Assembly (NCBI GenBank): GCA_019750915.1
Contig: JAIENY010000024.1
Coordinates: forward strand, 1 to 48,112
Length of the DNA stretch: 48,112 bases
Direction: 5' to 3'
Source: Xanthobacteraceae bacterium
Lineage (GTDB): Bacteria; Pseudomonadota; Alphaproteobacteria; Rhizobiales; Xanthobacteraceae
The notes beneath the pieces are model-generated. The model did not search any database, was not told where the DNA came from, and saw nothing but the letters and a program-made list of their open reading frames with translations. This document shows positions 40,466 to 48,112 of this stretch, one piece after another. The position numbers were made by a program, and so were the translations under genes. How positions within the stretch are numbered: position 1 is the stretch's first letter; every line of letters begins with the position of its first letter.

Positions 40466-41047
40466 TCAGGCCCGGCGCAGCGGCGTGTTACCCTGAAGGA
40501 GGGCGACGAGATTGTGCAGCGTTGCGTCGTGGCAACCGCGGGCTTCCAGCGCCTTGACCGTCGAAATAACGTAATCGCGGTTTGCGCCTGAAACTCCATG
40601 ACTGTTCGCTACATAATGAAGCTGCTGTTCCAGCGTGAGCGCACCTGCATATTGCGGATGGCCGCGGTCGACCACGTAGGTCAACGCATGGACCTGTTGG
40701 CGTGCATCACCCTCGATCCAGACCGAGCGCATCACCTCGCGATAGACGCCGGTCTTCTGTTCCCGGTTGCGCAGATAAGCCAGCGTCGAATCCCGGTTCG
40801 CCTCGGCCACCTGAAATGCCGTTCCCTGACAGGCCCCGCCACGATCAAGTCCCAGCACCAGGCCCGGCTTTTCCGGGGTCCCGCGATGGATGTGAGAATA
40901 GATACAAAGCGAGCGATGTTCGCCGATCAGTCGGGCAGGAAACTGGGCCACGTACTGGAACCCTGGCCGCCACATCAGCGATCCGTAGCCAAACACCCAG
41001 AGGTCGCCGTGGGGAAATGCCGAATTGGGTAAGGGTCGTGCCGCCAT
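40466..41047 (-). CDS. Gamma-glutamylcyclotransferase (ChaC-like)
   Basis: A 193-residue cyclotransferase expected to cleave glutathione into 5-oxoproline and Cys-Gly. The substrate loop VFGYGSLMW is the family signature, followed by RLIGEHRSLCIYSHIHRGTPEKPGLVLGL and the catalytic Glu region EANRDSTLAYLRNRE. ATG 41047 is preferred (GGAAGG about 9 nt upstream); earlier in-frame starts extend into the DUF2125 promoter region. It is convergent with the acyltransferase gene. Confidence 0.9.
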   Translation of the reverse strand: MAARPLPNSAFPHGDLWVFGYGSLMWRPGFQYVAQFPARLIGEHRSLCIYSHIHRGTPEKPGLVLGLDRGGACQGTAFQVAEANRDSTLAYLRNREQKTGVYREVMRSVWIEGDARQQVHALTYVVDRGHPQYAGALTLEQQLHYVANSHGVSGANRDYVISTVKALEARGCHDATLHNLVALLQGNTPLRRA

Positions 41048-41155
41048 TGAATCGTGCCTTCCACACATCATCGGGTCTGAGTGGCTGGACTTCAAGGCCC
41101 TGCGTTGCGATGACAGCACCTTTCAATTGCCAGATTCGGATGTTCTGGACCGCAG

Positions 41156-42343
41156 ATGAATCAATTTTCAACCTTGCCGCGTCAGCGGCGCTGGCCTCTT
41201 GTCGTCATTCCTGCCGTTGTCGTCCTTCTTGCCTTGGGCTGGACGGGTTTCTGGTTCTACGCAGCCAACCAGATCAATCGGCAGTTCGAGGGCTGGCGCA
41301 GCCGTGAGGCCCGTTCCGGCCGCAGCTACGATTGCGGTACGCGCAGTGTGAGCGGCTTCCCGTTCCGGTTTGAGGTGCGCTGTGGCGATCCGGTGGTATC
41401 CCTCACCGCGCAAACCTCGCAGCAGTTTCATGCCAGCGGGCCGCTGACAGCAAAATTGAGCGAGATTCTCACGGTCGCGCAAATTTACGATCCGACCAAG
41501 GCGATCGCCGAATTCACCGGACCAGTCTCGGTGAGCGAGACCGGACAGCAACCGTTCGCGGTGGCGAACTGGACCCTCGGTCACGCCAGCATCGCCGGGT
41601 TGCCGATCGAGCCGCGCCGCATCTCCATGGAGTTCAACGATCCGGCGATTGACCTGTTGAACGCTGACGGCGGACAGACCCCGATGTTCCGCGCCAAGCA
41701 TACCGAATGGCACATCCGGCTGATCGGCGGCGAACTGAACAATCATCCGGTGCTGGAAAGCGTGCTGCAGGCCGAACAGGCCAGCGCGCAGGGCATTCAT
41801 CCCATTTTCGAGACGCCGTTCGATGAGACTATTCATATCAAGTTTCGCGGCCTGAACAATTTCGCCCCGAAATCATGGCCCGAGCGATTCCGCGAGATTC
41901 AGGCCAATGGTGGCGGCATTGACATCACCGAATCCCGGCTTCAGCAGGGTGACACGGTTGCGGTCGCTGCAGGCACGTTGAGTCTGACCCCTGATGGCCA
42001 TGTCGATGGCGCGTTGCAAATGACAATTGCCGGTTTTGAAAACATTGTTCCGACGCTGGGGTTGGACCGGGCGCTCGCCGAGGGTGCTCCATCGCAGAAC
42101 ATCGCGCCGGGCGTGTCGAACGACAAGATCAACAAGATGATCGGCTCACTCGACAAGATCATTCCAGGGCTCGGCAATGTCGTACGCAAGAATGCCAATG
42201 CCGGGTTGATCGCGGGTCTCAATCTGATCGGCCAGCAAACCACCCTCGAAGGGCGCCCGGCCCGTGCGATCACCTTGAAATTTGTCGATGGGGCGGTGCT
42301 GCTCGGCCCGCTGCAGGTTGCTCAGACGCCCGCGCTTTTCTGA
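41156..42343 (+). CDS. DUF2125 domain protein
   Basis: A 395-residue protein with one N-terminal helix (PLVVIPAVVVLLALGWTGFWFY) and a long beta-rich periplasmic part of the alphaproteobacterial DUF2125 family: SYDCGTRSVSGFPFRFEVRC, LTAKLSEILTVAQIYDP, ISMEFNDPAIDL. Two cysteines (CGTRSV and VRCGD) probably form a disulfide. The function is unknown; the layout recalls AsmA-like envelope proteins. ATG 41156 is divergent from the cyclotransferase gene and followed by a terminator region shared with tyrA. Confidence 0.88.
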   Translation: MNQFSTLPRQRRWPLVVIPAVVVLLALGWTGFWFYAANQINRQFEGWRSREARSGRSYDCGTRSVSGFPFRFEVRCGDPVVSLTAQTSQQFHASGPLTAKLSEILTVAQIYDPTKAIAEFTGPVSVSETGQQPFAVANWTLGHASIAGLPIEPRRISMEFNDPAIDLLNADGGQTPMFRAKHTEWHIRLIGGELNNHPVLESVLQAEQASAQGIHPIFETPFDETIHIKFRGLNNFAPKSWPERFREIQANGGGIDITESRLQQGDTVAVAAGTLSLTPDGHVDGALQMTIAGFENIVPTLGLDRALAEGAPSQNIAPGVSNDKINKMIGSLDKIIPGLGNVVRKNANAGLIAGLNLIGQQTTLEGRPARAITLKFVDGAVLLGPLQVAQTPALF

Positions 42344-42353
42344 TCCGTTTTCT

Positions 42354-42379
42354 CACGCGGGCCGACGTCGGTTCGCGTG
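42354..42379. terminator. Extended hairpin between DUF2125 gene and tyrA
   Basis: CACGCG (42354-42359) pairs with CGCGTG (42374-42379); the GG/TT pair next to it can form G-T wobbles, and the inner CCGACGTCGG is itself a palindrome, giving an 11-bp stem with an ACGT loop. It lies 10 nt after the DUF2125 stop between convergent genes. It has no T-tract on the plus strand, so it may act together with the A/T-flanked hairpin at 42391-42413. Confidence 0.5.
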
Positions 42380-42390
42380 GGGACAAGCAC

Positions 42391-42413
42391 AAAAGACAGG
42401 TTCAGTCTTTTTT
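42391..42413. terminator. Bidirectional terminator-like hairpin at the tyrA 3' end
   Basis: AAAAGAC (42391-42397) pairs with GTCTTTT (42405-42411) around a 7-nt loop and is followed by two more T residues; the A-run gives a T-run on the other strand. It overlaps the tyrA stop codon and lies downstream of the DUF2125 gene, so it can serve both convergent transcripts. The stem is AT-rich and weak. Confidence 0.55.
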
Positions 42414-43334
42414 GGGCAGTTGCTCGTTCGGTCGGCCGAAATTTGCGCTGGCGGAGTCCTGCCCGAGATTGACGATGCCGCGGCGGATCGCGCGTGTGCG
42501 GGTAAAGTGATCAAACAACGCCTCGCCATCGCCACGCCGGATTGCGCGTGTCAGCTTCGACAGATCCTCCTGGAACGCGCCAAGCATCTCCAGCACGGCC
42601 TCCTTGTTGGCGAGGAAGATGTCACGCCACATCGTCGGATCGGATGCCGCGATGCGGGTGAAATCGCGGAATCCGCCCGCCGAAAACTTGAGGACCTCGG
42701 CCTGGGTCACGTCTTCCAGTTCGTCCGCGGTGCCGACGATGGTGTAGGCGATCAGATGCGGCAGGTGACTGGTCACCGCCAGCACGAGGTCGTGGTGATC
42801 GGGCGTCATGATTTCGACATTGGCGCCGATCGTACGCCACAGCGCCGCCAGCTTTTCGACGGCGGCGGCGTCCGCTTCTGGCAGCGGTGTCAGAATGCAC
42901 CAGCGATTGATGAACAATTCCGCAAAGCCGGAGTCGGGGCCGGAATCCTCGGTGCCGGCGACCGGGTGCGCCGGCACGAGATGGACCACGTCGGGCAAAT
43001 GCGAGGCCATTTCGCGTGCAACCGGACCCTTCACCGAGCCGACGTCGGAGACGATGGCACCGGTCTTCAGATGGGGCGCGATCTCTTCTGCAATCTTACC
43101 GATATTACCGACCGGGACGCAGACGATGACAAGATCGGAATCCCTGACCGCGTCGAGATTTGTCTCGGCCACGCGGTCGCCCAGGCCAATCTCCGCGGCT
43201 CGCTTGCGGATCGTGGCATTGCCGTCGGTTGCCACCAGTTCATTGGCGAGGCCAAGCTGCTTGATGGCGCGTGCGATCGAAGAGCCGATATGGCCCAGGC
43301 CGATGATGGTGATGCGATTGAAATGGGCGCTCAC
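42402..43334 (-). CDS. tyrA: Prephenate/arogenate dehydrogenase
   Basis: A 310-residue NAD(P)-dependent enzyme that makes the tyrosine precursor from prephenate or arogenate. The Rossmann motif IIGLGHIGSSIARAI is near the N-terminus, followed by DLVIVCVPVGN, VGSVKGPVAREM, HLVPAHPVAGTEDSGP and, in the C-terminal helical part, AVTSHLPHLIAY and GGFRDFTRIAASDPTMW. It lacks a chorismate mutase domain, which is encoded two genes upstream. GTG 43334 overlaps the hisC stop by 4 nt (GTGA), so it is coupled to hisC. Confidence 0.95.
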   Translation of the reverse strand: MSAHFNRITIIGLGHIGSSIARAIKQLGLANELVATDGNATIRKRAAEIGLGDRVAETNLDAVRDSDLVIVCVPVGNIGKIAEEIAPHLKTGAIVSDVGSVKGPVAREMASHLPDVVHLVPAHPVAGTEDSGPDSGFAELFINRWCILTPLPEADAAAVEKLAALWRTIGANVEIMTPDHHDLVLAVTSHLPHLIAYTIVGTADELEDVTQAEVLKFSAGGFRDFTRIAASDPTMWRDIFLANKEAVLEMLGAFQEDLSKLTRAIRRGDGEALFDHFTRTRAIRRGIVNLGQDSASANFGRPNEQLPKKD

Positions 43335-44425
43335 GATATACTCACAAAGTCTCTCAGCGCGTCGATCACGAGCCGGTTGGCTTCCTCGGTGCCGACGGTC
43401 AGCCGCAGCGCGTGAGGCAACTTGTAGGCCTTCACGGCACGCAGGATCAATCCGCGCTCGGTCAGGAACGCATCGGCATCCGTGGCGCCCTTGCCCTTCT
43501 GATCCGGGAAGTGGATCAGGATGAAATTGGCCGCGCTCGGCGTCACCCGGAGGCCGAGTTTCGTCACTTCGTCCGTCAGCCATGCGCGCCATTTGGCGTT
43601 GTGCGCGCGCGCGGCCTCATAATGCGCGGTGTCGTCCAATGCCGCGATAGCGGCCTGCATGCTGGGACCCGCCGCATTGAACGGATCTCGCGTGCGATTG
43701 ACCACGTCGATGAGGTGCTCGGGCCCGAAGATGAAACCGAGCCGCGCAGCCGCAAGTCCGTAGATCTTCGAGAAGGTCCTGGCCATGACCGTGTTGTCGG
43801 TCGATTTCACCAGTTCGATTCCGGCTTCATAGTCGTCTTGCGAGACGAAGTCGGCATAGGCTGCGTCCAGCACCAGCAAGACGTTTGAGGGCAGGTTGTC
43901 ACGCAGGCGCCTGACCTCACTCGCGGCGAGATAGGTGCCGGTCGGATTGTTCGGATTGGCCAGCCAGACCATTTTTGTGCGCGGCGTCACGGCGGCCAGA
44001 ATTGAGTCCACGTCGGCGGTCAGGTTGTTTTCCGCCGCCACCACATTGGTCGCGCCGTTCGCCATTGTCGCGATCGGGTACAGCAGGAAGCCGTGCGTGG
44101 TGTGGATCGCCTCGTCACCGGGGCCCAGATAGATGTTCGCCAGATAATGCAGAAGCTCGCCCGAGCCGACGCCGACGACAACGAGTGCCGGGTCGATGTT
44201 GAAAGAGCGGCCGATCGCCTCGCGCAGAAGTCTCGCCGAACCGTCGGGATAATCCTCCAGCCGAACGGCTGCATTCCGGAAAGCCTCGACGGCTTTCGGC
44301 GACGGGCCGAGCGCGGCCTCGTTCGCGGACAGCTTGAAAATGCGCCCGTGCAGGCCGGCGCCGCTCTTGCCGGGTACGTAGGGAGCAATTTCCAAGATGC
44401 CGGCTTTCGGCATGGGACGGGACAT
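43331..44425 (-). CDS. hisC: Histidinol-phosphate/aromatic aminotransferase
   Basis: A 364-residue class I/II PLP aminotransferase of the HisC type. Blocks: KLSANEAALGPSP, GSGELLHYLANIYL, WLANPNNPTGTYL, LLVLDAAYADF and RTFSKIYGLAAARLGF with the PLP lysine. HisC-type enzymes act in histidine synthesis and often also on aromatic keto acids; the position between chorismate mutase and tyrA suggests the aromatic role here. ATG 44425 follows GGAG by 9 nt. Confidence 0.93.
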   Translation of the reverse strand: MSRPMPKAGILEIAPYVPGKSGAGLHGRIFKLSANEAALGPSPKAVEAFRNAAVRLEDYPDGSARLLREAIGRSFNIDPALVVVGVGSGELLHYLANIYLGPGDEAIHTTHGFLLYPIATMANGATNVVAAENNLTADVDSILAAVTPRTKMVWLANPNNPTGTYLAASEVRRLRDNLPSNVLLVLDAAYADFVSQDDYEAGIELVKSTDNTVMARTFSKIYGLAAARLGFIFGPEHLIDVVNRTRDPFNAAGPSMQAAIAALDDTAHYEAARAHNAKWRAWLTDEVTKLGLRVTPSAANFILIHFPDQKGKGATDADAFLTERGLILRAVKAYKLPHALRLTVGTEEANRLVIDALRDFVSIS

Positions 44426-44444
44426 CGATATCAACTCCGGAAGA

Positions 44445-45293
44445 TCAGGTGTCGGCGGTGCCGGGCGCTGGCACCCTATAGCGCGTCGCGTGCCCGCCGA
44501 CGAGGGCCGATGAGCGCACCGATGCGCCCGCGTCGGTCAGGACAGATATAATTTTTCCGATGCCGTCGGACTTGCCGACGGATACCAGTACTGCGGCATC
44601 ACCGGAATCCCGATCCGGAACAGCCAGCGCTTCGGCGAGCGGGGAGACGGCGCGCGCGGCACCGGCATTCCATTCGCGCACATGCAGGCTCCACATCTCG
44701 ACCTCCGTCACCAGGGCGTCGGCGGCCACGCGCGATATCACGAAGACGGGCATCGCGGCTGGATGATCGGCGCGCTCGATGAAGGGAAGGCGGGCGATGA
44801 CCTTCGGCGCGGTTTCAGATTCGAGCGCGATCCACCAAGGCATCTGGCTGCTCGTGGCAGACACCAGCGCAAGGTCGCCCCGAGATTTCGCCGTCGCATC
44901 GACCGCCGCGGCCGCGCTGAAATGCGCCAGAAAAGGCACCGTGAATCCGAAATGAAAGCGGGCGCTGTCGCGCATCGCCGATTCTCCAGAGGAGAGATCG
45001 GCATGCACTGAAAACGGTGCCTGGACGTAAGTGAAGGTCGAAATGATGACGCGCCAGATGCTCTCCACCGTATCGAGCGGAAGAATGCCGCGATGGCGCG
45101 TCACCAGGCGGCGCATCATCTCGGCCTCGCGCGCGGGACGAAACGCCGAGCCGACTTCCTGCGTCTGTTTCACCGCGATCAGGCGATCGATGATATCGCC
45201 GCGCTGCATCAACAGCTGATGCAGTTGTTCGTCGATGCTATCGATTTCGCGGCGCAGGTCCTGCAACGATGGCTTGGATGATGAATTCGACAT
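44445..45293 (-). CDS. Chorismate mutase (AroQ) with an extra C-terminal domain
   Basis: A 282-residue protein. The first 95 residues are an AroQ chorismate mutase: LQDLRREIDSIDEQLHQLLMQRGDIIDRL with the catalytic Arg, then VGSAFRPAREAEMMRRL and VESIWRVIIS. The remaining 185 residues (FGFTVPFLAHFSAAAAVDATAKSRGDLALVSA, PFIERADHPAAMPVFVISRV and a final ACT-like VLVSVGKSDGIGKIISVLTDAGA) resemble a degenerate prephenate dehydratase plus ACT region, without the usual dehydratase motifs. It would convert chorismate to prephenate for tyrA, with the extra part possibly regulatory. It starts the CM-hisC-tyrA operon. Confidence 0.85.
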   Translation of the reverse strand: MSNSSSKPSLQDLRREIDSIDEQLHQLLMQRGDIIDRLIAVKQTQEVGSAFRPAREAEMMRRLVTRHRGILPLDTVESIWRVIISTFTYVQAPFSVHADLSSGESAMRDSARFHFGFTVPFLAHFSAAAAVDATAKSRGDLALVSATSSQMPWWIALESETAPKVIARLPFIERADHPAAMPVFVISRVAADALVTEVEMWSLHVREWNAGAARAVSPLAEALAVPDRDSGDAAVLVSVGKSDGIGKIISVLTDAGASVRSSALVGGHATRYRVPAPGTADT

Positions 45294-45410
45294 GGAGATA
45301 ACTTCGAGGCAGCTTTCAGAACTCGCCCTGATTAGGAAAGAAGGTGCCTGAAAGCAAAGAAAACCTTTACCGCGCCGCGCTCTTAACCTTGTTTTGAATA
45401 CGGCTCAGTC

Positions 45411-45439
45411 TTGACGGTCCCCCGCTGCGAGACTAGCTT
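45411..45439 (+). promoter_or_regulatory. Predicted sigma-70 promoter of metX
   Basis: TTGACG (45411-45416) and TAGCTT (45434-45439) are 17 bp apart, a standard -35/-10 arrangement with a good -35 and a fair -10. Transcription would begin near 45446, directly in front of the SAM-II aptamer. Confidence 0.6.
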
Positions 45440-45447
45440 TGACTCAT

Positions 45448-45506
45448 TCCGTGGTCATTTGAGCCGGCCGGCTTGCAGCCACGTTAAATAACTCGCTAAA
45501 CAGGCC
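45448..45506 (+). promoter_or_regulatory. SAM-II riboswitch aptamer
   Basis: The stretch has the SAM-II signature: CGTGG (45450-45454) pairs with CCACG (45479-45483), enclosing TCATTTGAGCCGGCCGGCTT, followed by the A-rich segment TTAAATAACTCGCTAAA that closes the pseudoknot. SAM-II aptamers bind S-adenosylmethionine and lie in front of met genes in alphaproteobacteria, as here (metX). Confidence 0.93.
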
Positions 45507-45520
45507 GGGGATTGAAGGGT

Positions 45521-45554
45521 CCCGGTCGAACAAATTGTTCAGGCCGGGTTTTTT
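45521..45554 (+). terminator. Attenuator terminator of the SAM-II riboswitch
   Basis: CCCGGTC-GAACAA (45521-45533) pairs with TTGTTC-(A)-GGCCGGG (45535-45548), with one bulged A and one G-T pair, and is followed by six T residues (45549-45554). It lies between the aptamer and metX. CCGGG at 45505-45509 can pair with CCCGG at 45521-45525 instead, giving a possible anti-terminator next to the aptamer's 3' end. This points to transcriptional control. Confidence 0.8.
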
Positions 45555-45578
45555 ATGCCTGATCGATCCGGAGCCACG

Positions 45579-46790
45579 ATGTCCGAGGTTGCAAAGAGCA
45601 CGCAATCGGCCAGCAAAAAAGCGGCCTTGAAGGGTGAACGCGCACGTGAGGCCGATCATCCCTCCTCGCAGGTCGTGACGTTCGGCGTGGATCGGCCGTT
45701 GCGGCTTGATTGCGGCGTTGACTTGGCGCCGTTCCAGATTGCCTATCAGTCTTACGGCACACTGAATGCTGACAAGTCGAATGCGATTCTGGTCTGTCAT
45801 GCGCTGACCGGCGACCAGCACGTCGCCAACACACATCCCGTCACCGGAAAACCAGGCTGGTGGCAAACATTGGTCGGCCCTGGCAAACCGGTCGATACCG
45901 ACCGTTATTTTGTGATCTGTTCGAATGTAGTCGGCGGATGCATGGGCTCGACAGGTCCATCATCGATCAACCCGGCGACAGGCAAGCCGTGGGGGCTGGA
46001 TTTCCCTGTCATCACCATTCCCGACATGGTTCGCGCCCAGGCGATGCTGATCGATCATTTCGGCATCAGCAAATTGTTTGCGGTCGTTGGCGGCTCGATG
46101 GGGGGAATGCAAACGCTGCAATGGACAGCGGCCTATCCGGAGCGCGTGTTTTCGGCGCTGGTGATTGCATGCAGCACGCGGCATTCGGCGCAGAACATTG
46201 CCTTTCACGAGCTTGGCCGTCAGGCGGTGATGGCCGATCCGGAATGGCAAGAAGGCCGTTACTACGAACAGGACCGGCTGCCGCGCCGCGGCCTCGGCGT
46301 GGCGCGCATGGCCGCCCATATCACCTATCTTTCGGACGCCGCATTGCATCGCAAGTTCGGGCGCCGGCTGCAGGATCGGGCAGTGCCGACGTTCTCGTTC
46401 GATGCAGACTTTGAGGTGGAGAGTTATTTGCGGCATCAGGGCTCGACTTTTGTCGAGCGATTTGACGCGAATTCGTATCTCTATCTGACGCGCGCGATGG
46501 ATTATTTCGATATCGCCGCCGACCACCATGGAAAGCTGGCAGATGCATTTCGTGGCACAAGCACGCGCTTCTGCATCGTCTCCTTCACAAGTGACTGGCT
46601 GTTTCCGACAGCCGAATCCCGCGCCATTGTCCATGCGCTGAACGCCACCAGCGCGCGCGTGTCGTTCGCGGAAATCGAAACCGACAAGGGCCATGACGCG
46701 TTTCTGCTCGACGAGCCGGAGTTCTTCGCGATCGCGCGTGCCTTCCTGGAATCCGCGGCCAGCACCCATGGCCTGACCTCGGAGACATGA
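45579..46790 (+). CDS. metX: Homoserine O-acyltransferase
   Basis: A 403-residue alpha/beta-hydrolase-fold enzyme that acetylates (or succinylates) homoserine, the first dedicated step to methionine. The nucleophile elbow is GGSMGGMQ with Ser173; other blocks are [22 protein letters not shown], the Asp in FTSDWLFP and the His in KGHDAFL. GGAG lies 6 nt before ATG 45579; ATG 45555 directly follows the terminator T-run and is less likely. It is controlled by the SAM-II riboswitch upstream and followed by metW after one base. Confidence 0.95.
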   Translation: MSEVAKSTQSASKKAALKGERAREADHPSSQVVTFGVDRPLRLDCGVDLAPFQIAYQSYGTLNADKSNAILVCHALTGDQHVANTHPVTGKPGWWQTLVGPGKPVDTDRYFVICSNVVGGCMGSTGPSSINPATGKPWGLDFPVITIPDMVRAQAMLIDHFGISKLFAVVGGSMGGMQTLQWTAAYPERVFSALVIACSTRHSAQNIAFHELGRQAVMADPEWQEGRYYEQDRLPRRGLGVARMAAHITYLSDAALHRKFGRRLQDRAVPTFSFDADFEVESYLRHQGSTFVERFDANSYLYLTRAMDYFDIAADHHGKLADAFRGTSTRFCIVSFTSDWLFPTAESRAIVHALNATSARVSFAEIETDKGHDAFLLDEPEFFAIARAFLESAASTHGLTSET

Positions 46791-46791
46791 G

Positions 46792-47457
46792 ATGAATATC
46801 CACCCCGCATTCCGTCCGACAGCGCGATTGCCAAAGATAGGTGATGCGCGGGGCGATCATCTCCTCGTCGCATCAATGGTTGAGCCAGGTTCGAAGGTAC
46901 TCGATGTCGGTTGCGGCGAAGGCGATCTGTTGCAGCTTCTGGAGGCTCGCGGCGTGGATGGCCGTGGCATCGAACTGTCACGCGAGGGTGTGAACAGTTG
47001 CGTCAGCAAGGGCCTCGCGGTGATTCAGGGCGACGCAGATACCGACCTCACCAACTATCCAGACGATTCCTTTGATTACGTGATTTTGTCGCAGACGCTT
47101 CAGGCAACACGTCATCCGCGCGAGGTGCTGGAAAATCTTTTGCGGATCGGCAGCCGCGCCATCGTCTCTTTTCCGAATTTCGGCCATTGGAATATGAGGC
47201 TCCAGCTTCTGATCAAGGGGCAGATGCCGCGCACCGAGAGTTTGCCGGCGTCCTGGTATGACACGCCCAACATCCACTTCTGCACCATCAAGGATTTCGT
47301 CCAGTTGTGCGACGAAATTAACGTGAAGATGGAGCGTGCGGTCGCGCTCGACCATTACGGAAAACCGCTGCGGCTCAATGCTCCGTGGTGGTTCTGGAAT
47401 CTGTTCGGCGAGCAGGGCGTTTTCCTCCTGACCCGAAAAATTAAACTTAGCGGCTGA
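46792..47457 (+). CDS. metW: Methionine biosynthesis protein MetW
   Basis: A 221-residue SAM-dependent-methyltransferase-like protein. The cofactor motif is VLDVGCGEGDLL, followed by GIELSREGVNSC, DDSFDYVILSQTLQATRHP and SFPNFGHWNMRLQLLIKGQMPRTESLP, the latter typical of MetW. It works with MetX and, in several species, makes the acyltransferase active. ATG 46792 lies one base after the metX stop, so it shares the riboswitch. Confidence 0.95.
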   Translation: MNIHPAFRPTARLPKIGDARGDHLLVASMVEPGSKVLDVGCGEGDLLQLLEARGVDGRGIELSREGVNSCVSKGLAVIQGDADTDLTNYPDDSFDYVILSQTLQATRHPREVLENLLRIGSRAIVSFPNFGHWNMRLQLLIKGQMPRTESLPASWYDTPNIHFCTIKDFVQLCDEINVKMERAVALDHYGKPLRLNAPWWFWNLFGEQGVFLLTRKIKLSG

Positions 47458-47637
47458 AATCAGGCACTTGTGCCATGTGAAGGTCACCAAATGACCTTGC
47501 ATTTTTGCATCCTGAATACCTGCTATGCGTGGTTTCTGCCGTTTTCTCGCCACATCCGGAAGTGTTTTAACCCGACCATTGTCGTCGTTGTTTTGTCATG
47601 CGGCGGGAATTTGGGGGTGTAAGCAAGGATGATTGGA

Positions 47638-48112
47638 TGAAACTACGGAATATTTCTTCGCCGCAGCGTCTCGCTGCAATTGCGGTTTTCTCGATTGCCG
47701 TTGCAACGGTTGCCACACCAGCATCAGCAAGACCGCGTCATCACACCGCGCATCACGCGCATAGTATCCACCACACGCATCATCACTATCGCCATCTGAG
47801 CCATCACGCGCGCTGGAATGCCTTTCGTGCGCGTGCGGCGCGTTCGGGCGCTGACAATGCTTACGCGTCGATGGGAAATTCTTCAGAGGGCTTCGGCTTC
47901 GGGGGAGGCTCGAGCGTCGTGGCGGAAGCCCGTCGCTACCTTGGCGGCAATCCGACTGGACGCAGCCGCCTGTGGTGCGCGCGATTCATGAACTTCGTTC
48001 TTCAGCGCACCGGCCATCGTGGCACGGGGTCTGACATGGCGAGTTCGTTTGCGCACTACGGTCAGCGCGTGTCGGGTCCGGAAGTTGGCGCGATCGCGGT
48101 GATGAGCCGCCA
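47638..48112 (+). CDS. Exported His-rich protein, probably CHAP-type, truncated by the window
   Basis: The first 158 codons of a secreted protein. A signal peptide (RLAAIAVFSIAVATVATPASA) is followed by a very His-rich stretch with about 18 His in 35 residues, then VAEARRYLGGNPTGRSRLWCARFMNFVLQRTGHRGTG, where WCARFMN is the catalytic-Cys region of CHAP or TIGR02594-type NlpC/P60-like peptidases. It may cut peptidoglycan, with the His stretch binding metal. AAGGA lies 7 nt before ATG 47638. The 3' end is outside the window. Confidence 0.85.

Noticed and set aside
42282..43415. 377-codon frame opposite tyrA
   Set aside because: It is an antisense shadow of a confident tyrA.
1..48112. tRNA, rRNA, CRISPR array, insertion sequence or prophage
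   Set aside because: I looked for cloverleaf-like, repeat-spacer and transposase-like sequence in gaps and frames and saw none; the HNH gene is of a chromosomal family.

Overview
The window reads as chromosomal DNA of a GC-rich alphaproteobacterium of the Bradyrhizobium/Rhodopseudomonas/Nitrobacter/Afipia group (Nitrobacteraceae). The diagnostic pieces are a haem-PAS FixL with FixJ, a receiver-only protein and a FixK2-type regulator, a TlpA next to argH, a SAM-II riboswitch in front of metX-metW, and the chorismate mutase-hisC-tyrA run. No nod/nif genes, insertion sequences, prophage, CRISPR array, rRNA or tRNA gene were seen.

Layout. 1-2073: end of a sugar-acid locus (kdgT-like permease with an apparent frameshift at the window edge, GlcG/DUF336 protein, glyoxylate/hydroxypyruvate-type reductase) closed by a clear intrinsic terminator. 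2075-3431: a decayed coding stretch, an orphan NrsF-like anti-sigma membrane protein and a small CxxC protein. 3485-18966: a low-oxygen island. It holds fixL, fixJ, a receiver-only gene, fixK, acetate kinase, an APH-AAA kinase, a zinc alcohol dehydrogenase, a three-gene MCE/Mla-type lipid transporter, two c-type cytochromes, a CHAD protein, a phasin-like protein, a lysine-less biotinyl/lipoyl-like domain and a host-attachment-family protein. Eight FNR/FixK boxes of the form TTGAY-N4-RTCAA or one base off lie in its promoters, mostly 40-62 bp from a start codon. 18967-19866 is nearly empty.

19867-28706: housekeeping genes (HNH endonuclease, AlkA-type glycosylase, GluQ, soluble hybrid histidine kinase, YihY, HIG1-domain protein, PduO cobalamin adenosyltransferase, etfBA, 3-hydroxybutyryl-CoA dehydrogenase, YjfB-like protein, DUF1428 protein). 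28780-32525: tlpA diverging from argH-lptM-lysA. 32538-42343: methyltransferase, a TIGR02302-type membrane protein, a receiver protein with a zinc-ribbon membrane protein, ftsE-ftsX, a YdcF protein, an acyltransferase, a ChaC-type cyclotransferase and a DUF2125 protein. 42402-45293: tyrA, hisC and chorismate mutase on the minus strand. 45411-47457: promoter, SAM-II aptamer, terminator, metX, metW. The window ends inside a His-rich secreted protein.

How the parts fit. FixL would sense oxygen through the predicted haem ligand His217 and phosphorylate FixJ. FixJ probably acts on a tandem repeat upstream of fixK, and FixK then acts on the boxes across the island. The targets suggest a response joining fermentation/overflow metabolism (acetate kinase, alcohol dehydrogenase), electron transfer (cytochromes), storage granules (phasin, CHAD) and envelope lipid transport (MCE system). 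The receiver-only gene downstream of fixJ has its own box and could close a feedback loop. All functions are inferred from sequence motifs; no database search was run.
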